This document shows, in pieces, positions 7,636 through 8,622 of a stretch of 8,622 nucleotides of DNA. The notes below the pieces were generated by a model, which searched no databases, was not told the DNA's origin, and saw only the letters and a list, made by a program, of their open reading frames with translations. Numbering within the stretch: the first letter of the stretch is position 1; the number at the start of each line of letters is the position of its first letter. Source of the stretch: Eubacteriales bacterium. GTDB lineage: Bacteria; Bacillota; Clostridia; JANYKE01. The DNA lies in NCBI GenBank assembly GCA_025361685.1, contig JANYKE010000081.1, positions 1 to 8,622 of the forward strand, read 5' to 3'. Both the position numbers and the translations under genes were made by a program.

Positions 7636-7652
7636 TTCATATATTATATGAA
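7636..7652. repeat. 17-nt palindrome between the pstS hairpin and pstC
   Basis: TTCATATATTATATGAA is a perfect inverted repeat of 8-bp arms around a single central base. On the minus strand it contains TATAAT, which could serve as a -10 box for pstC. The best upstream partner is TTGTAT, only 15 bp away and inside the hairpin stem, so a promoter here is doubtful. It could instead be an operator or a weak A/U hairpin in the message. Confidence 0.45.
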
Positions 7653-7660
7653 TAACAAAG

Positions 7661-7693
7661 AAAATACAACCCGCCGAAGGCAGGTTGTATTTT
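7661..7693 (-). terminator. Intercistronic terminator/attenuator hairpin between pstS and pstC
   Basis: The arms 7661-7675 and 7679-7693 pair as a 15-bp stem around a 3-nt loop. The one non-Watson-Crick position is a G-U wobble in minus-strand RNA but a C-A mismatch in plus-strand RNA, so the structure favours pst-direction transcription. The stem begins 17 nt after the pstS stop. Its 3' arm ends in four T and continues CTTTGTT, a moderately U-rich tail. Such hairpins after genes for binding proteins commonly cause partial termination and protect the upstream message, giving more binding protein than permease. Whether it acts mainly by termination or by RNA stability is inference. Confidence 0.8.
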
Positions 7694-7710
7694 TCTTAAA
7701 TAGATATCTA

Positions 7711-8577
7711 TTACTTAATTGACAGCAATTTATTGGCCTTAACAATTGCTTGTCCTGCATCACTAAGAATGAAATCGTAGAATGCTTTAGCCGGTGCAGA
7801 TAGAGTTGTGCCTTTCTTTGTTATAATCCAGAAATCTCTCTTTAGTCCATATGTCCCATCCTTAATTGTTGCTTCTGATATTGCAACTCCGCCATACCGG
7901 AGAGCAGTAACCTTTGTTGCATCTAAATCTGAAAACGACATGTAGCCTATTGCATTTTTATTTGTTGTCACAGTTGTCTGAACAGATCCGGTGTCATTGC
8001 ATACCGTTGCGCTGCTGATTACTTTTGCATCGTCTTTTCCGGCAATTTCAAGTCCAACTAAATCTGCAACAGCAGTTCTGGTTCCCGAACCAACTTCACG
8101 AGTTACAACTGTTATTGAAGAATCGGCGCCTCCGACATCCTTCCAATTTGTTATTTTTCCTGTGTATATTCCGAATACTTGTTCCTTTGTCAAATTCTTT
8201 GCAGTGTTTTCCTTGTTTACGATTAGTGCTATTCCGTCAATTGCGTACGCTTTGCCAACAAGTCCTTGATCAAGTTCTGCCTGCTTAAGTTCTCTGCTGG
8301 AATGTCCGATTTCGTATTGTCCGCTTGCTGTGTTTTTGATTCCGTCTCCCGAACCATTCATTTGATATTTGATTTGTACCTGCGCGTTGTCTCCTTGGAA
8401 TTGGAAGATAAGAGCATTCATAACTTTTTCAACCGAAGTTGATCCTCCTGTTTCAACTATTCCGGAAAGCGACTGCGCTGTCGGGGTTGTTGTTGGACTG
8501 CTGCACCCCACGAATAAAGCTCCCGCAACAACTACTGCCAATCCTAATGTTAATACTTTTTTTAAAATTTTATTCAT
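7711..8577 (-). CDS. pstS: Phosphate-binding lipoprotein PstS
   Basis: PstS captures phosphate outside the cell and delivers it to PstC-PstA. The 288-residue product starts with a lipoprotein signal: MNKILKK, a hydrophobic run, then ALFVGC with lipidated C25 (phenylalanine at -3 is allowed but not the commonest), followed by an S/T/P-rich linker. Ligand-binding segments of the family are visible: GGSTSV (44-49), NGSGDGI (74-80), GHSSRELK (91-98) and REVGSGTRTAV (160-170). The C-terminal part has the typical GYMSFSDL and AFYDFILSDAGQAIV stretches. I chose the ATG at 8577, since GAGGAG lies 7 nt before it; an in-frame TTG at 8613 would add 12 charged residues ahead of the signal. It is the first gene of the cluster seen here. 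Its promoter and any Pho box should lie beyond the right edge. Identification is very secure. Confidence 0.96.
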   Translation of the reverse strand: MNKILKKVLTLGLAVVVAGALFVGCSSPTTTPTAQSLSGIVETGGSTSVEKVMNALIFQFQGDNAQVQIKYQMNGSGDGIKNTASGQYEIGHSSRELKQAELDQGLVGKAYAIDGIALIVNKENTAKNLTKEQVFGIYTGKITNWKDVGGADSSITVVTREVGSGTRTAVADLVGLEIAGKDDAKVISSATVCNDTGSVQTTVTTNKNAIGYMSFSDLDATKVTALRYGGVAISEATIKDGTYGLKRDFWIITKKGTTLSAPAKAFYDFILSDAGQAIVKANKLLSIK

Positions 8578-8584
8578 ATTTTTT

Positions 8585-8590
8585 CTCCTC
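8585..8590 (-). promoter_or_regulatory. pstS ribosome binding site
   Basis: The minus strand reads GAGGAG, a strong Shine-Dalgarno, 7 nt before the ATG at 8577. It fixes the start of the lipoprotein signal peptide and rules against the TTG at 8613. The remaining 32 nt to the window edge are A/T-rich and hold no recognisable promoter. Confidence 0.8.
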
Positions 8591-8622
8591 GTATTAGTTT
8601 TTTTAATAAACAAAAAAGGTAA

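Noticed and set aside
8578..8613. Earlier TTG start for pstS adding 12 residues
   Set aside because: It would put charged residues before the lipoprotein signal and bury the strong GAGGAG site inside the coding region. The ATG at 8577 fits far better.
1..8622. Mobile elements, CRISPR arrays, tRNA or rRNA genes
   Set aside because: The window is almost fully filled by eight conserved genes. I saw no transposase motifs, no regular spacer-repeat arrays, and no tRNA-like cloverleaf in the gaps.

Overview
The window is a same-direction block on the minus strand: a complete phosphate-uptake and phosphate-signalling cluster followed by most of a DNA-repair gene. Read in the direction of transcription (from high to low coordinates) the order is pstS, pstC, pstA, pstB, phoU, a PhoB/PhoP-type response regulator, a PhoR-type histidine kinase, then uvrB, which runs off the left edge. 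The A+T-rich DNA, strong AGGAG-type ribosome binding sites, a lipoprotein (not free periplasmic) PstS, and protein sequences closest to Bacillus/Clostridium types suggest a low-GC Gram-positive organism, probably Clostridia. The species cannot be told from the sequence.

Region 3517-8577 encodes the Pst system. PstS is the surface phosphate-binding lipoprotein. PstC and PstA form the membrane channel and PstB is the ATPase. PhoU links transporter activity to the two-component pair. Spacing is tight: pstC/pstA overlap by 1 nt, the pstA-pstB gap is 28 nt, the phoU-regulator gap is 11 nt, and regulator and kinase overlap by 4 nt (ATGA). Two gaps are longer and carry structure. The pstS-pstC gap (126 nt) holds a near-perfect hairpin that looks like an intercistronic terminator, plus a separate 17-nt palindrome. 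The pstB-phoU gap (82 nt) holds a 10-bp tandem repeat whose TTAACA-like hexamers resemble Firmicute PhoP boxes. The main operon promoter should lie upstream of pstS, beyond position 8622, and is not visible.

Region 1-2134 holds uvrB (643 codons visible, missing the extreme C-terminus) behind a 203-nt intergenic stretch with its own good sigma-A-like promoter. That leader also has a small hairpin next to the predicted transcription start and a 12-bp tandem duplication. No convincing terminator follows the kinase gene.

Expected logic, from established knowledge of the Pho regulon: when phosphate is scarce the kinase phosphorylates the regulator, which activates pst; when phosphate is plentiful PstSCAB with PhoU holds the kinase off. 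The kinase here has only a very short external loop, which fits sensing through the transporter and PhoU. I found no sign of a wholly new system; the interest lies in the intercistronic control elements.
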